From Ornithinibacillus californiensis (GTDB lineage: Bacteria > Bacillota > Bacilli > Bacillales > Amphibacillaceae): a stretch of 38,823 nt of DNA. A program made the position numbers and the translations under genes. Positions 25,947-33,144 of the stretch are shown here, piece by piece. The stretch is taken from positions 1 to 38,823 of the forward strand of contig NZ_LDUE01000056.1 in the NCBI RefSeq assembly GCF_001038485.1. Direction: 5' to 3'. The notes beneath the pieces are model-generated. The model worked only from the letters and a program-made list of their open reading frames with translations. It had not been told where the DNA came from and made no database searches. Position 1 is the stretch's first letter; each line of letters starts with the position of its first letter.

Positions 25947-27065
25947 GTGGTAGAAGAAATGTATCGCGAAACATGGGTCGAAGTAAATCTTCAAGCAATT
26001 AAGTATAATATTACACAAATAAAGGAAAAACTACCGCAAGATAGTAATATAATTGCAGTCGTAAAAGCAAATGCATACGGCCATGGAATTGTCCCAGTTG
26101 CTAAAAAAGCACTCGAATCAGGTGCAAAAGCATTAGCTGTCGCAATACTAGAAGAAGCTATAACTCTTAGAAAAGCATCTATTACAGCACCAATTCTAGT
26201 ACTCGGCTGGGTGCCAGCAACCTACGCATCACTTGCAGCAAAACATCATATAACACTAACTATCTTCCAAAAAGAGTGGCTCGAAGAAGTTAATCAGGAA
26301 TTAAATCAACCATTAGAAGTTCATATCAAATTAGATACAGGTATGGGCAGAATCGGTATACGCTCGAAAGAGGAAATAGTAAGTATTTTACAAGATATAG
26401 CAAAGAATAAGAATATCCAATTATCTGGTATCTTCACCCACTTTGCAACAGCTGATGAAAATGATTTAACTTATTACTACGAACAATCAACTCGTCTGGC
26501 AGAATTCCTACATGTCATAAAGCAAAACTGGAGCGTACCGGTTAATATCCATATAGGCAATAGTGCTGCTGCGATACGTTTCCCAAAAAATATGCATAAT
26601 CATATCCGTTTTGGCATATCCATGTATGGGTTGTATCCTTCTGAGGCTGTAAAAAAGGAGTATGCCATTAATCTTAAACCAGCATTCTCATTACATAGCA
26701 GACTAGTTCATGTTAAAAAGATTTCTAGAGGTGAATCTGTTAGCTATGGAAGATCCTATATTACAGAAGGAGATGAATGGATAGGAACAATACCAATCGG
26801 TTATGGGGATGGTTGGAATCGAAAACTACAAGGTATGAGCGTTCTAGTAGATGGTAAACGAATGCCTATTGTTGGTCGAATATGCATGGATCAGATGATG
26901 ATACGGTTGGATAAACCGTATGCTATCGGAACAAAGGTCACCTTAATAGGTGAGCAAGGAAAAGATTGTATCGAAATCGATGAACTTGCAAGTTATTTAG
27001 ATACAATCAATTATGAGATTCCCTGTATGATTAATGAAAGAGTACCTCGAGTCTATATCGAATAG
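25947..27065 (+). CDS. alr: Alanine racemase
   Basis: A 372-residue PLP enzyme that makes D-alanine for peptidoglycan. Lys40 in VVKANAYGHG binds PLP; Tyr267 in VSYGRSY is the opposite catalytic base; Arg135 (GMGRIG) and ICMDQMMI complete the site. Start GTG 25947, 8 bases after AAAGGAG. It lies upstream of ndoAI-ndoA as in B. subtilis (alrA). No terminator is evident before the toxin-antitoxin pair, but a separate promoter is proposed there. Confidence 0.96.
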   Translation: MVEEMYRETWVEVNLQAIKYNITQIKEKLPQDSNIIAVVKANAYGHGIVPVAKKALESGAKALAVAILEEAITLRKASITAPILVLGWVPATYASLAAKHHITLTIFQKEWLEEVNQELNQPLEVHIKLDTGMGRIGIRSKEEIVSILQDIAKNKNIQLSGIFTHFATADENDLTYYYEQSTRLAEFLHVIKQNWSVPVNIHIGNSAAAIRFPKNMHNHIRFGISMYGLYPSEAVKKEYAINLKPAFSLHSRLVHVKKISRGESVSYGRSYITEGDEWIGTIPIGYGDGWNRKLQGMSVLVDGKRMPIVGRICMDQMMIRLDKPYAIGTKVTLIGEQGKDCIEIDELASYLDTINYEIPCMINERVPRVYIE

Positions 27066-27137
27066 ACAAGAATAACAGGACGATGTGATGTGCAGGGCTA
27101 ATTACCCAATTTTTTTCGGAAAAAGACTGATAAGCCT

Positions 27138-27166
27138 TTGCAATTACGGCTAGACAATGATATTAT
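27138..27166 (+). promoter_or_regulatory. Candidate SigA promoter for ndoAI-ndoA
   Basis: TTGCAA (27138-27143) and TATTAT (27161-27166) are spaced 17 bases, 64 bases upstream of the antitoxin start. The match is fair (both boxes differ from consensus by one or two bases). Confidence 0.4.
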
Positions 27167-27229
27167 TAAATTTGACTAAATACAGAATAGAGTAACGTTC
27201 GTTCGAGCAGTTGGTGGAGGTGCTTGGTT

Positions 27230-27514
27230 TTGTCAGAGAGCTTACAAGAAGTTATGGTACGGCTACCGAAAAACCTACTAAATGAGGTGGATGGATTAGT
27301 GAAAAAAGAGAACAGGGATCTTAGTGATTTCATATGTCAGGCAACTAGAACCTATTTAGAAACTAAAAAAGAAGAGTACATTCAAAACTTTTATAAATCC
27401 ATGCAAAAAGGCTATCAAGAAATGGCAAGAATCAATCTCTCTATTGCTTCAGAAGCTTTTCAGGCTGAAGAGGAGGCTGAAATTACTCTAGAGCGCTCTG
27501 TGATCGGGGTGTAG
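27230..27514 (+). CDS. ndoAI: Antitoxin EndoAI (MazE-like, ribbon-helix-helix)
   Basis: A 94-residue antitoxin. The N-terminal VMVRLPKNLLNEVDGLVKKENRDLSDFICQATRTYL is a ribbon-helix-helix DNA-binding and dimerisation unit. The C-terminal helix (KGYQEMARINLSIASEAFQAEEEA) is the segment that blocks the toxin; it is close to the B. subtilis sequence. Start TTG 27230 chosen because GGAGGTG (27216-27222) is 7 bases upstream and the product begins SES as in B. subtilis; the TTG at 27224 is too near the ribosome site. It lies 3 bases from the toxin. Confidence 0.93.
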   Translation: MSESLQEVMVRLPKNLLNEVDGLVKKENRDLSDFICQATRTYLETKKEEYIQNFYKSMQKGYQEMARINLSIASEAFQAEEEAEITLERSVIGV

Positions 27515-27517
27515 AAT

Positions 27518-27877
27518 TTGATTGTTCAAAGAGGCGAAGTGTATTTCGCTGACTTATCCCCTGTAGTTGGATCAGAGCAAGGGGGCGTTCGTCCTGTATT
27601 GATCCTCCAAAATGATATTGGAAATCGATTCAGCCCGACGGTTATTGTTGCTGCAATTACTGCTCAAATCCAAAAAGCGAAATTACCTACTCATGTTGAG
27701 ATAGATGCGAAGCGTTATGGGTTTGATAGGGATTCTGTTATCCTTTTAGAACAGATTCGTACATTAGACAAACAGCGACTAACAGATAAAATAACAAAGT
27801 TAGACGACGTTATGATGCAAAAAATTAATCATGCACTGGAAATAAGTTTAGGGCTTAGGGACATGTATGGGCAATAA
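27518..27877 (+). CDS. ndoA: mRNA interferase EndoA (MazF toxin)
   Basis: A 119-residue endoribonuclease of the MazF/PemK fold. It opens [30 protein letters not shown]; the conserved Arg in GGVRPV and Thr in VVAAITAQ are the catalytic pair, and [10 protein letters not shown] is the family dimer/active-site segment. Start TTG 27518 with GGGGTG 6 bases upstream. The B. subtilis enzyme cuts RNA at UACAU; with this level of similarity the same is likely but not proved. It is closed by a strong terminator, so it is separate from the sigB operon. Confidence 0.95.
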   Translation: MIVQRGEVYFADLSPVVGSEQGGVRPVLILQNDIGNRFSPTVIVAAITAQIQKAKLPTHVEIDAKRYGFDRDSVILLEQIRTLDKQRLTDKITKLDDVMMQKINHALEISLGLRDMYGQ

Positions 27878-27878
27878 G

Positions 27879-27914
27879 AACTCATAGTTTAAGATAGAGG
27901 CTATGAGTTTTTTT
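27879..27914 (+). terminator. Terminator between ndoA and the sigB operon
   Basis: AACTCATAG (27879-27887) and CTATGAGTT (27901-27909) form a perfect 9-bp stem with a T-run to 27914. Confidence 0.9.
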
Positions 27915-27970
27915 ATGTTTTAAATAGACTGAAAACTCTAAAATGTATCGAATTATATCAAGGGTATTGC

Positions 27971-28014
27971 CACATGGTATGATAATTTGTTTGCAATAAT
28001 AAACATATCATGTG
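27971..28014 (+). promoter_or_regulatory. Inverted repeat upstream of rsbR
   Basis: CACATGGTATG (27971-27981) and CATATCATGTG (28004-28014) are complementary apart from one G-T. They flank a 22-base AT-rich loop, 42 bases before the rsbR start. It may be an operator or an mRNA structure. A TATAAT sits at 28023-28028 but I see no good -35 box for it. Confidence 0.4.
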
Positions 28015-28056
28015 ACAATATTTATAATATTTATGTTAATCGGAGGTTGCAGGGGA

Positions 28057-28962
28057 ATGAATAGGGATCTTAGGGATATCGCTATTGATAATAGTGATAG
28101 AATCATTCAAGAATGGTCCAAGGAGATTAATCGGTTAAAGAGTGCAAACTATACAGCTGATATTTCCAAAGAGCTATTTGAGAATAATAATGATGAATTC
28201 GTCAATGTCATACTGAATAGTATCAAAGGGAACGGTTCAACGAAGATAGTAAAGGATTTCTCAGATCGAATAATAAAGTTAGGCTGGCCATTAAGCTACA
28301 TTATCGATGGTCTTTTAGTATTTAGGAAAGTAACTACAAACACGATACTAACTGAGATTGAACAGGCTGATAGTGAATATATTTCAGAAGTTATCAATAA
28401 TGTAGATGTATGGGTTGAACCAATTATTAGACAGTTAGTAAACGAATATTCTGTTAGTTGGGAGCATGTTGTATCGTTACAACGAATTGCTCTGCAGGAA
28501 TTATCTGCTCCGTTAATTCCTGTTATGGATAATATTACAATCATGCCTTTAATCGGGACAATCGACACGGAACGAGCGAAGTTTATTATGGAGAATCTAT
28601 TAGAAGGGGTTATGCAACACAACGCAGAGGTTGTTCTAATTGATATTACCGGAGTTCCGGTTGTAGATACGATGGTTGCACATCATTTGTTCCAAGCAAC
28701 AGAAGCGGTTAGACTGTTAGGAGCAAAATGTATTCTAGTAGGAATACGTCCAGAAATAGCGCAAACTATTGTTAATTTAGGAATAAACTTTTCGAAGTTA
28801 CCAACGAAAAGTACTTTGAAAAAAGGCTTTATGCTAGCGCTAGAAATAACGAATAAATCAATCGTGGAAATGCAAGATAAGTCTCAAAATATTGACCAAT
28901 TGTTGGGTTTGGATAAAGGGAGTGAAAGGATTCATGCGAATTCCGATCTTAAAACTACATAA
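28057..28962 (+). CDS. rsbR: Stressosome co-antagonist RsbR
   Basis: A 301-residue stressosome protein. The N-terminal non-haem globin-like sensor domain is at about 1-135, a linker helix at 135-155 and a C-terminal STAS domain at about 155-270. The STAS part has [17 protein letters not shown] and [15 protein letters not shown], whose threonines (in DTM and AQT) match Thr171 and Thr205, the sites phosphorylated by RsbT. Start chosen at ATG 28057 with GGAGG 10 bases upstream. The C-terminus is longer than the 274-residue B. subtilis RsbRA, with about 30 hydrophilic residues that overlap rsbS by 29 bases. First gene of an eight-gene operon. Confidence 0.95.
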   Translation: MNRDLRDIAIDNSDRIIQEWSKEINRLKSANYTADISKELFENNNDEFVNVILNSIKGNGSTKIVKDFSDRIIKLGWPLSYIIDGLLVFRKVTTNTILTEIEQADSEYISEVINNVDVWVEPIIRQLVNEYSVSWEHVVSLQRIALQELSAPLIPVMDNITIMPLIGTIDTERAKFIMENLLEGVMQHNAEVVLIDITGVPVVDTMVAHHLFQATEAVRLLGAKCILVGIRPEIAQTIVNLGINFSKLPTKSTLKKGFMLALEITNKSIVEMQDKSQNIDQLLGLDKGSERIHANSDLKTT

Positions 28963-29290
28963 CTATCTACTAATTTCTATACAAACGGAACTAGATGACC
29001 AAACTGCTATTCAATTCCAAGAAGATTTACTCAGTGAGATTCATAGAACGGAAGCAACTGGAGTTGTGATTGACTTAACTTCAGTAGACGTAATTGACTC
29101 CTTTATCGCAAAGGTGTTAGGTGATGTCGTTTCAATGTCAGATCTAATGGGGGCTAAAGTTGTTTTAACTGGAATTCAGCCAGCGGTTGCAATGACATTA
29201 ATTGAATTGGGTATTCATCTGCAGAATGTTCCAACCGCCTTAGACCTGGAACAAGGTTTGATGAAACTTCACCAGGAATTGGGGGAATAG
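28934..29290 (+). CDS. rsbS: Stressosome scaffold/antagonist RsbS
   Basis: A 118-residue single STAS protein that holds RsbT in the stressosome. The switch serine is in [16 protein letters not shown], at the position of Ser59. [15 protein letters not shown] ends the domain. Start ATG 28934 is preceded by AAAGGGAG and AAAGGA. It overlaps the rsbR end and lies 3 bases from rsbT, so the three are tightly coupled. RsbX resets the phosphorylated serine. Confidence 0.95.
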   Translation: MRIPILKLHNYLLISIQTELDDQTAIQFQEDLLSEIHRTEATGVVIDLTSVDVIDSFIAKVLGDVVSMSDLMGAKVVLTGIQPAVAMTLIELGIHLQNVPTALDLEQGLMKLHQELGE

Positions 29291-29293
29291 CTG

Positions 29294-29695
29294 ATGGGTT
29301 CCCAATCCTATGTTACGATCATGAAAGAGTGGGATATTGTTGCTGCACGTCAGATGGGTCGAGACATTGCCAAAAATTTAGGCTTTGGAACAGTTGACCA
29401 AGCACGAATAACAACAGCGATATCAGAACTTGCTAGAAATATACATTTATATGCTGGTGAAGGAAAGGTATGTTTTGAAATAGTGGAGTCGTTAGAACAT
29501 AAAGGGATAAGAGTGCTAGCTACAGACAATGGTCCAGGGATTAGGGATTTAAGTCAAGTGATGGAAGACGGTTTCACCACTTCTGGAGGACTTGGTGCTG
29601 GTTTGCCTGGTGTAAAGCGATTAATGGATGATTTTGATATTGAATCTGAGGTTGGCAAGGGTACGAAGATTACGACTACTAAATGGGTAAGATAA
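29294..29695 (+). CDS. rsbT: Serine/threonine kinase RsbT
   Basis: A 133-residue GHKL-fold kinase with N box SELARNIHLYAGEG, G1 DNGPGI and G2 SGGLGAGLPGVKRLMDDF. On stress it phosphorylates RsbS and RsbR, leaves the stressosome and activates RsbU. GGGGGAA precedes the ATG. Usual length. Confidence 0.95.
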   Translation: MGSQSYVTIMKEWDIVAARQMGRDIAKNLGFGTVDQARITTAISELARNIHLYAGEGKVCFEIVESLEHKGIRVLATDNGPGIRDLSQVMEDGFTTSGGLGAGLPGVKRLMDDFDIESEVGKGTKITTTKWVR

Positions 29696-29793
29696 ACGAA
29701 CTAGCAGTATCAATGCTTCTTATTAGGCACCATAGTACATCAACTTTATGAACTTATAAGTGAAGTTCTAATAAAAGAATAGGAGAGGCCGCT

Positions 29794-30804
29794 ATGGATA
29801 CGAAAGATTTAGATGCTAGGAGTTATACTGATTTATTAAAGGGATATATTAAAACTCAGGATGAGCGAGCGCTGTATGGTGCAGAGCAAATCTCGAAGTC
29901 TTTTATTAAAAATAATATTCTACCAGAGGAAATAGTAAATTTACATATTCAAGCATTGCTCGAGATTTACCCTGATCTACATGAACTAATACAGCCTTCT
30001 ATGAACTTCTTATTAGAAGCAATGATTTCTTATGGATTGGCACATCAGGAATATCAGCAACTTCGTGAAAAACAATTAGAATTGCGATCAGAAATTCATC
30101 TTGCTGCTAGAATGCAGCAAATTCTTCTGCAATCTGAAATACCTCAAACGGATGACTTGGATATTGGAGTCATTAGTGTCCCTGCTAACCAAATGAATGG
30201 CGATTATCATCATTTTGTAAGAGGGAAGGATGGTTCCATCAACATTGCAATCGCAGACATTATAGGTAAAGGTATTCCTGCGGCGTTGTCTATGTCGATG
30301 ATTAAATATGCAATGGATAGTTTTCCGGAAAGTGAAATGTCTACCAATGCTATATTAAAAAGCTTAAATAGAGTAGTTGAACGAAATGTTGACCCAAGTA
30401 TGTTTATTACGATGTTCTATGCTACATATAAGCCCGACTCTGGTAAACTCTTTTATTCTTCAGCAGGACATGAGCCAGGCTTTTTTTATAGTAGTAAAGC
30501 GAATAGATTTAAAGAAATTGAAGCAAAAGGTTTAGTACTAGGTGTGAAGCCTGATACGACTTATTCTCAATACGAACTTGAGCTTAATAAAGATGATATG
30601 GTCATATTGCTAACCGATGGTGTGACCGAATGTCGAAAAGGGGATCAGTTTATTGAGCGCGATGAAGTATTAGAGGTAATTCGAACGTATATGCATTTAC
30701 CTGCTCAAGAAATTGTTAACCGTGTTTACCGTCATTTTGAGCGCATACAAAATTTTCAACTTAAAGATGACTTTACCTTAGTAATCTTAAAAAAAGTGGT
30801 TTAA
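29794..30804 (+). CDS. rsbU: PP2C phosphatase RsbU
   Basis: A 336-residue phosphatase. The N-terminal RsbT-binding domain is at about 1-85, a coiled linker at 85-110 and the SpoIIE/PP2C domain at about 125-335 with ADIIGKGIPAAL, FITMFYATY, SAGHEPGFF and LLTDGVTE, which hold the metal aspartates. It dephosphorylates RsbV-P when bound by RsbT. AGGAGAGG lies 7 bases before the ATG. A small hairpin GAACTT/AAGTTC (29750-29768) stands in the 98-base gap after rsbT. Confidence 0.95.
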   Translation: MDTKDLDARSYTDLLKGYIKTQDERALYGAEQISKSFIKNNILPEEIVNLHIQALLEIYPDLHELIQPSMNFLLEAMISYGLAHQEYQQLREKQLELRSEIHLAARMQQILLQSEIPQTDDLDIGVISVPANQMNGDYHHFVRGKDGSINIAIADIIGKGIPAALSMSMIKYAMDSFPESEMSTNAILKSLNRVVERNVDPSMFITMFYATYKPDSGKLFYSSAGHEPGFFYSSKANRFKEIEAKGLVLGVKPDTTYSQYELELNKDDMVILLTDGVTECRKGDQFIERDEVLEVIRTYMHLPAQEIVNRVYRHFERIQNFQLKDDFTLVILKKVV

Positions 30805-30889
30805 TACTATCAATTCTTGGGAACATGTAAGATACGAAACCTTATAAAAGGGCTAGTTCTTTGAATATAGGTGTTACGGGGGGAAAACT

Positions 30890-31222
30890 ATGAATCTACA
30901 AGTCCAAATAGATGAAGGGAATAATGGTTCGGTCGTTCATTTATCTGGGGAAATCGATGTGTACACGGCACCAAAATTAAAAGATGCATTACTCCCACTA
31001 ACAAAGCAAAAAGGAACCTTATTAGAAGTCGATTTAACTCATGTCAATTATATGGATAGCACAGGGTTAGGGGTTTTTATCAATGCCCTAAAGTCGTCGA
31101 ATGAACATGAATGCAAATTTAAATTGATCAATTTGCAAGACCGGGTATACCGTTTATTCCAAATAACTGGACTACACGAAATAATGGACTTAAACTCTAC
31201 GATTCGAGGTGTGGATGAATAA
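30890..31222 (+). CDS. rsbV: Anti-anti-sigma factor RsbV
   Basis: A 110-residue STAS protein. Ser57 in YMDSTGLGVF is the site phosphorylated by RsbW and dephosphorylated by RsbU. Unphosphorylated RsbV binds RsbW and frees SigB. GGGGGGAA precedes the ATG. The gap before it (85 bases) is where B. subtilis has the SigB autoregulatory promoter; I could not find a convincing GTTT..GGGTAT pair here. Confidence 0.95.
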   Translation: MNLQVQIDEGNNGSVVHLSGEIDVYTAPKLKDALLPLTKQKGTLLEVDLTHVNYMDSTGLGVFINALKSSNEHECKFKLINLQDRVYRLFQITGLHEIMDLNSTIRGVDE

Positions 31223-31696
31223 ATGGAATCGTTTGATTTTATAGAGATGAAGTTTCCTGCAAAGCCGGAATATGTTGGAGTGATCCGACTTAGTATTTCA
31301 GGCGTTGCAAACCGAATAGGTTTTACGTATGAGGATATAGAGGATTTAAAAATCTCTGTTTCTGAAGCAGTGACAAATGTCGTTAATCATGCATATGAGG
31401 AAAATGAAAATGGGGAGGTTACCATTGGCTTTGGAATATATGAGAATCGTCTGGAAGTCATGGTAGCAGACCACGGTGGTAGTTTTGACTTAAAGGAAGT
31501 AAAAGCAAAGATTGGACCATATGATAGTGAAGAATCCATTGAGAACCTTCGAGAAGGGGGTTTTGGTTTATTTTTAATCAATACACTCATGGATAAAGTA
31601 GAAATAAATAATAGCTCGGGTGTTATTGTTCTAATGACAAAGTACCTTGAGAATCAAGAGGTGGGGTTTAATGACGACCACGTCTCAACCAAATAA
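31223..31696 (+). CDS. rsbW: Anti-sigma-B factor and kinase RsbW
   Basis: A 157-residue GHKL kinase that binds SigB or phosphorylates RsbV. It has N box SEAVTNVVNHAYEE, G1 ADHGGSFD and G2 REGGFGLFLINTLMD. The ATG directly follows the rsbV stop and the end overlaps sigB by 26 bases, the usual arrangement for balanced synthesis of the factor and its antagonist. Confidence 0.95.
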   Translation: MESFDFIEMKFPAKPEYVGVIRLSISGVANRIGFTYEDIEDLKISVSEAVTNVVNHAYEENENGEVTIGFGIYENRLEVMVADHGGSFDLKEVKAKIGPYDSEESIENLREGGFGLFLINTLMDKVEINNSSGVIVLMTKYLENQEVGFNDDHVSTK

Positions 31697-32459
31697 TAAA
31701 GGAAGAGATGAGGTTTACAGGTGGATTGAGCATCTTCAGAAAAACCCTTCAGACGAAGAAATCCAGCAGAAAATTATTTTAACCTATCAAGAGTTAGTGG
31801 AATCGATTGCTAGGAAGTATTCGAGAAATAGTATGATTCATGAAGATTTAGTTCAAGTAGGTATGATCGGACTATTGGCAGCAATAAAACGATTCGATGC
31901 TTCCTATGGAAAGACATTTGAATCCTTTGCCATCCCAACTATTATCGGAGAAATCAAAAGGTTTATCCGTGATAAAACCTGGAGTGTCCATGTGCCAAGG
32001 AGAATTAAAGAATTAGGTCCAAAGATTAAGAAAGCCGTCGATGAATTAACCACAAAAAATCAAAAATCACCTACCGTAAAGGAAATTGCTGAATATCTAG
32101 AAGTCTCTGAGGAAGAAGTACTCGAAACAATGGAAATGAACCAAAGTTATAAAGCATTATCCGTTGATCGAAGTATTGAAGGTAACTCAGATGGGAGCAC
32201 AATAGCAATCTTAGACATGATTGGTTCTGATGAAGATGGATATTCACAAATAGACCTCAAAATGCTTTTAGAAAAAATTCTTCCAATATTAACAGACCGT
32301 GAACAACAAATTATCCGCTGTACGTATTTTCAAAATATGAGCCAGAAAGAAACTGGTGAATTGTTAGGTATATCACAAATGCATGTTTCACGTTTACAAC
32401 GAAGGTCATTAAAGAAACTCCGTGAAGCAATTAATTCAGATAGTGCGGAGGTATTATAA
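31671..32459 (+). CDS. sigB: RNA polymerase sigma factor SigB
   Basis: A 262-residue sigma-70 group 3 factor. Region 2 has HEDLVQVGMIGLLAAIKRFD and FESFAIPTIIGEIKRFIRDKTW. Region 3 has VHVPRRIKELGPKIKKA. Region 4 has LTDREQQIIRCTYFQNMSQKETGELLGISQMHVSRLQRRSLKKLR. Start at ATG 31671 with GAGGTGG 6 bases upstream; the in-frame start at 31647 lacks a ribosome site. It directs general stress genes. Operon order is rsbRSTUVW-sigB-rsbX. Confidence 0.96.
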   Translation: MTTTSQPNNKGRDEVYRWIEHLQKNPSDEEIQQKIILTYQELVESIARKYSRNSMIHEDLVQVGMIGLLAAIKRFDASYGKTFESFAIPTIIGEIKRFIRDKTWSVHVPRRIKELGPKIKKAVDELTTKNQKSPTVKEIAEYLEVSEEEVLETMEMNQSYKALSVDRSIEGNSDGSTIAILDMIGSDEDGYSQIDLKMLLEKILPILTDREQQIIRCTYFQNMSQKETGELLGISQMHVSRLQRRSLKKLREAINSDSAEVL

Positions 32460-32463
32460 GCTT

Positions 32464-33051
32464 ATGAATCGAGTGAAGGTAGCAGTTTATCAAGAAGCAA
32501 AAAATGGTAATGAAACATCTGGGGATAGTTACTATTATTGCGAGACGGAGAATGAGTTTGTCTGTGCTTTAGCGGATGGTTTAGGCAGTGGCGAATTCGC
32601 GAGAGAATCCTCGGAAATTGTCATCAATATTATTAAGGAAAACATAGACTACGCCGTTGAAGATTTGGTGAAAAAGAGTAATGAACAATTGATTGGTAAG
32701 CGAGGAGCTGTACTAGCGATTCTAAAAATCGATTTTAACACTAAAAGCTACTCGATATCTTCCATAGGTAATGTTGGTGTTATAGCTTTAACCGGAGTGG
32801 GGCGCAGAAAACGTAATATGCCTAATGTAGGGTACTTATCTGGTCATCAGAAAAAGTTCAAGGTCATCAGTGAACCACTAGTAAATGAAATGAACTTCAT
32901 TATGTTTACAGATGGTGTTTCCAATCGGGAATTAACAGAGAATAATTTTTATGATAAGGAAGTAGAGCGGATAACAAAGTCCTTTGCATTAAGAAGTGAA
33001 TATCCCAGGAAAGATGATACAACATTGATTGCAATACGATATGAAAATTAA
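32464..33051 (+). CDS. rsbX: Stressosome phosphatase RsbX
   Basis: A 195-residue PP2C-type phosphatase that dephosphorylates RsbS-P and RsbR-P to reset the stressosome. It has ALADGLGSGEFARESSEIV, SSIGNVGVI, MFTDGVSNRE and KDDTTLIAIRY, which hold the metal aspartates. Start ATG 32464 with GGAGGT 11 bases upstream, 4 bases after the sigB stop. Last gene of the operon, with its own terminator. Confidence 0.94.
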   Translation: MNRVKVAVYQEAKNGNETSGDSYYYCETENEFVCALADGLGSGEFARESSEIVINIIKENIDYAVEDLVKKSNEQLIGKRGAVLAILKIDFNTKSYSISSIGNVGVIALTGVGRRKRNMPNVGYLSGHQKKFKVISEPLVNEMNFIMFTDGVSNRELTENNFYDKEVERITKSFALRSEYPRKDDTTLIAIRYEN

Positions 33052-33054
33052 TGA

Positions 33055-33081
33055 AAGGCTGGTATAACACCAGTCTTTTTT
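33055..33081 (+). terminator. Terminator of the sigB operon
   Basis: GGCTGGT (33057-33063) pairs with ACCAGTC (33069-33075, one G-T), then TTTTTT. It lies a few bases after the rsbX stop. Confidence 0.85.
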
Positions 33082-33144
33082 AGTTTCTTAGGAATTCAAC
33101 TGTTTTTTTGATAAAATAAGAATGGTGATAAGGAGGAGTTACGA

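Noticed and set aside
27960-27975. GGGTAT before rsbR as a SigB -10 box
   Set aside because: No GTTT-like -35 at the right spacing; the match is only the -10 hexamer.
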